Shown: one piece after another, positions 61,793 to 64,000 of the stretch
Position numbering within the stretch: the stretch's first letter is position 1
Layout: every line of letters starts with the position of its first letter
Source: Chthonomonas calidirosea T49
Lineage (GTDB): Bacteria; Armatimonadota; Chthonomonadetes; Chthonomonadales; Chthonomonadaceae
Assembly: GCF_000427095.1 (NCBI RefSeq)
Contig: NC_021487.1
Location: 248,001-312,000 of the forward strand
Direction of reading: 5' to 3'
DNA: 64,000 nucleotides
Program-made: the position numbers and the translations under genes
The notes under the pieces: model-generated
Seen by the model: only the letters and a program-made list of their open reading frames with translations
Told to the model about the DNA's origin: nothing
Databases searched by the model: none

Positions 61793-61816
61793 TTCACGAT
61801 TCGTTTGTTAATGATG

Positions 61817-61855
61817 AAGCCTCTGAAGGGGACTCTCTCTTCAGAGGCTTTTTAT
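61817..61855 (+). terminator. Rho-independent terminator of the cytochrome-DUF1501 cluster
   Basis: Perfect 12-bp stem AAGCCTCTGAAG / CTTCAGAGGCTT (61817-61828, 61839-61850) followed by TTTATTG. Ends the four-gene plus-strand cluster. Confidence 0.92.
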
Positions 61856-61885
61856 TGTTATTGCTTGTAGGCTTCGGAGGAGACC

Positions 61886-62734
61886 TTAGGCGTAGTAGGC
61901 GATGAACTGGTCGAGATACTTCTTGCCAATCAAGAAGCCCTCTTCGCGCTCTACGGCACTATCTTCGTGCTCAATGGAGATCACCCCATCATAGCCATTA
62001 CGGCGAAGGGCGGCGATATACTCTCCCCAGCGGATGACCCCTAAGCCAGGGATCACGTAACGCCACCAACCATGACCAAGAATCCCCACTTCACGTTTCA
62101 CGTGCTCTTTGATTTCAGTGTCTTTTCCATGCGTATGGAAAATACGGTCAGCGAAGCGATCTACGGCTTCAATGTAGTCTATGCCTTGCCAGACGAGGTG
62201 GGAGGGATCGAAGTTTAGACCGAAATTCTTGTTAGGAATAAGCTCAAAGAGCCGCTTCCAGTGCGCGAGGTTCTGAATATTCGTGGCCGTCCAGTTTTCG
62301 AGAGCAAGCTTCACCCCGTTCTTTTCCGCATGTTCCAGCAGAGGGGGAAACACCACCGTGCAGTCCTCCTCGATGGTTTTCATGCGATCTTTACCGTTGG
62401 GCGGCAAACCAGCCATAGTGCACACCACATCTACACCCAGCATTTTCGCGATACTAATGGCGTTGTAGACAGTTTGAATATTTGTACGGCGTCGTTCCGG
62501 GTCTGCTGCGGTGAGGTCGGTATAGGCGGCAAGAGAGGAGATGCGCAGGTTGCGTTTTTCCATGAGGGTAAGTACCTCTTTCGCCCTTTCTGGAGTGAAG
62601 TTATTGGTATCTATATGTTTGCTGCCTGGCCCGGCAACAATTTCGAGACTACCGAAGCGATGCTCTCCGGCGAAAGCGGCCACTACCTCGAGGGGTTCAC
62701 CTGAGAAGGGGGCGGTGAGAATGCCAACAAACAT
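61886..62734 (-). CDS. Sugar phosphate isomerase/epimerase-like TIM barrel
   Basis: 282 residues of the xylose-isomerase-like AP endonuclease 2 family. Metal ligand candidates: Glu in GVKLALENWTATN, Asp/His in GLNFDPSHLVWQGID, His in FHTHGKDTEIK and Glu in GVISIEHEDS. Similar proteins act in inositol or rare-sugar pathways, often near Gfo/Idh/MocA genes. Monocistronic or linked to the two amidohydrolase genes upstream (50-nt gap). Substrate unknown. Confidence 0.92.
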   Translation of the reverse strand: MFVGILTAPFSGEPLEVVAAFAGEHRFGSLEIVAGPGSKHIDTNNFTPERAKEVLTLMEKRNLRISSLAAYTDLTAADPERRRTNIQTVYNAISIAKMLGVDVVCTMAGLPPNGKDRMKTIEEDCTVVFPPLLEHAEKNGVKLALENWTATNIQNLAHWKRLFELIPNKNFGLNFDPSHLVWQGIDYIEAVDRFADRIFHTHGKDTEIKEHVKREVGILGHGWWRYVIPGLGVIRWGEYIAALRRNGYDGVISIEHEDSAVEREEGFLIGKKYLDQFIAYYA

Positions 62735-62784
62735 GAGAAACCTCCTAAAAAAGATTTACTCCTATGGAGAGGAGTTTGCATTTT

Positions 62785-63522
62785 TTACGCACCTAGTTCC
62801 AGCTGGAAAAGTTTTTCTGCATTCTCCGAAAGAATGCGGCGGCGATTGGAGGGGCTGATCTCGGCGTCTTCGAGAAGCCCTATGATCGCTGCGGGGTCAA
62901 GATTGGGCAGGCCGCTGCCAAACAGTAGACGATGAGAGCCGACAGCCTCGATGGCCGCCGGGATGCGGCCTAGATCGAGCATACCCGAAATTTCGAGAAA
63001 TATGTTGGAGGCCTGTTGGGCCGCCATGATAGCGGTTCTCCAGTCGGGGCCTCCCATTCCCAGCAGCACGAAACGATGCATATGGTAGCGTTTGGCAAGT
63101 TCTAGACCAACCTCCACACAGAGCCGATTAGGGGCATGAAGGTAGATCGGCTTTTGAAAGCGGCGACAGGCATTAAGAATCTCGTCTGCACTTAGGGGAT
63201 GGAGCGGCTCTTCCGGATCATCGCCGGTAAGCAGTACCCCGAGGAAGCGGCGGTGGCCGAGAAGATCGCGCACGGCATTAATAGAGGACTCCTGGTTGCG
63301 GACGTGGGTAGCGAGACAGCCGTACAAACCGTTGGTTTGCTCCAGCATATTTTTGAGAATGGTGTTCCCAGAAAGCGGATCGAGCCTGGCAGCACGCGTA
63401 GAGATAACGATGGCCTGATCGATCCCTCTTCCCGCAAGAAGCTCTGCGAGGGTCTTAGCCGTTTGGTTGGTCGAAGGTATCGGGCTACCTTCTATATAGA
63501 CATGGCAGTCAATAACAGACAT
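62785..63522 (-). CDS. Amidohydrolase-fold protein with degraded metal site
   Basis: 245 residues with the Amidohydrolase_2 TIM-barrel layout. The usual HxH of strand 1 is CHVYIEG (second His is Tyr); YLHAPN keeps the third-strand His; the expected His of strand 5/6 (vlxHxGG) is LLGMGGPDW; the closing GSDxP is FGSGLPNLDP, so the catalytic Asp is gone. It is therefore probably not a normal metal-dependent hydrolase. The gene lies 6 nt after a second, related gene; they are likely to form a complex or to have arisen by duplication. Confidence 0.75.
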   Translation of the reverse strand: MSVIDCHVYIEGSPIPSTNQTAKTLAELLAGRGIDQAIVISTRAARLDPLSGNTILKNMLEQTNGLYGCLATHVRNQESSINAVRDLLGHRRFLGVLLTGDDPEEPLHPLSADEILNACRRFQKPIYLHAPNRLCVEVGLELAKRYHMHRFVLLGMGGPDWRTAIMAAQQASNIFLEISGMLDLGRIPAAIEAVGSHRLLFGSGLPNLDPAAIIGLLEDAEISPSNRRRILSENAEKLFQLELGA

Positions 63523-63528
63523 AGTGCC

Positions 63529-64000
63529 TCACAGTGAAAAGATACGTTCTGCATTACGATGCAGAATCAGTTCTAGCTCCTGAGTGGAGAGCTCGGCAAA
63601 TTCCAGAGTGCGTAGGACTGAGGCGATGGGCCGCTGGGGGGCTTCTGTCCCGAACAAGACTCTTTCGGCCCCCACATGGTTAGCCACCAGTCGAACCGCT
63701 CCTGGAGCGAGCAGATGGGAGGTTTCTAGATACCAGTTGGGCTGTTCTTTAAGAACGGCAATAGCCTCCGCTACAGTACTACTGTCCACGTCGGAAAGGA
63801 TGATAGTGGCAGGGTAATCGTTGAGCAGGGATTGCAGGAGAGTACAATCTCCCATACGTCGAATCTGGAACATTAAAGGAAGAGCGAGGGGGCGCAGCGC
63901 CCGTAGGAGAGCGCGGAATGAGGCCAGATTCACTGGCCAGCCCTGCGAAAAGGGGAAGAACCGGATAAGGCGAAACCCATCCTCCTTCAACTGATGCAGC
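63529..64000 (-). CDS. Amidohydrolase-fold protein, C-terminal part (5' end outside window)
   Basis: The frame stays open to base 64000; the in-window TTG at 63990 is not the real start. Visible are 157 residues of the second half of an Amidohydrolase_2 barrel: EDGFRLIRFFPFSQGWPV, PNWYLETSHL and VGAERVLFGTEAPQRPIASV, ending HRNAERIFSL. The position of the catalytic Asp in GSDxP is Glu here (GTEAPQ), and IILSDVDSS stands where many members have a metal-binding His. Precedes the similar gene 62785-63522 by 6 nt. Confidence 0.75.
   Translation of the reverse strand, partial: LHQLKEDGFRLIRFFPFSQGWPVNLASFRALLRALRPLALPLMFQIRRMGDCTLLQSLLNDYPATIILSDVDSSTVAEAIAVLKEQPNWYLETSHLLAPGAVRLVANHVGAERVLFGTEAPQRPIASVLRTLEFAELSTQELELILHRNAERIFSL

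Overview
The window is a compact chromosomal segment from a free-living, aerobic, pigmented bacterium. It encodes a haem-copper oxidase, two CrtI-type carotenoid desaturases, a LytR-CpsA-Psr protein, UppP, a lipoprotein predicted to cut the cell wall, and many secreted enzymes. GloVer-type propeller proteins and PSCyt1/DUF1549/DUF1553/DUF1501 proteins are common in Planctomycetes, Verrucomicrobia, Acidobacteria and Armatimonadota. Together with the carotenoid genes this makes an Armatimonadota (Chthonomonas-like) origin my best guess; that is inference, since no rRNA is present. I found no tRNA, rRNA, CRISPR array, insertion sequence or phage gene.

Layout. 1-3.5 kb: end of a cytochrome c oxidase operon, a CPBP protease coupled to a two-domain wall-hydrolase lipoprotein, and rpsU. 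3.5-6.5 kb: an LCP protein and a Tat-exported Gfo/Idh/MocA protein. 6.5-10.3 kb: an aldehyde dehydrogenase-crtI operon (minus strand) behind a structured leader with its own terminator, facing a cold-shock gene with a near-perfect sigma-54 promoter. 10.3-11.8 kb: a DUF5658 membrane protein and an MscS channel. 11.8-21.6 kb: a long minus-strand block recG, coaD, coiled-coil gene, DUF177, rpmF, plsX, fabH, fabD, fabG, acpP, fabF. 21.7-25.1 kb: EamA transporter, YgfZ-like protein, YbjN-like protein and YtxH protein. 25.3-28.4 kb: a tight minus-strand operon of PhyH dioxygenase, CDP-alcohol phosphatidyltransferase, EEP phosphatase/nuclease and a frameshifted transglutaminase. 28.7-40.8 kb (plus strand): gyrB, glycogen debranching enzyme, NIL protein, esterase, isocitrate dehydrogenase, malate dehydrogenase, a phosphoesterase-PQQ propeller fusion and a cation/proton antiporter. 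40.8-47.4 kb (minus): a second CrtI, peroxiredoxin, aldo/keto reductase, a secreted clan GH-A hydrolase and a prenyl diphosphate synthase. 47.5-49.6 kb (plus): pdxT, an SDR and an RRM protein. 49.7-55.4 kb (minus): SRPBCC protein, FAD oxidoreductase, uppP, GloVer propeller protein. 55.8-61.8 kb (plus): four genes of planctomycete-type cytochromes, DUF1549/DUF1553 and DUF1501. 61.9 kb to the end (minus): a sugar isomerase-like protein and two amidohydrolase-fold proteins with degraded metal sites.

How it fits together. Housekeeping lipid synthesis (fab/plsX/coaD), isoprenoid supply (prenyl synthase, UppP) and carotenoid desaturation/oxidation share the window, though no phytoene or squalene synthase is here. 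The least explained parts are the 160-nt structured RNA before the carotenoid operon, the PhyH/CDP-alcohol transferase/EEP/transglutaminase operon, the cytochrome/DUF1501 cluster and the degenerate amidohydrolase pair. Start codons were moved inward from the longest frame where a Shine-Dalgarno or stop/start overlap supported it.
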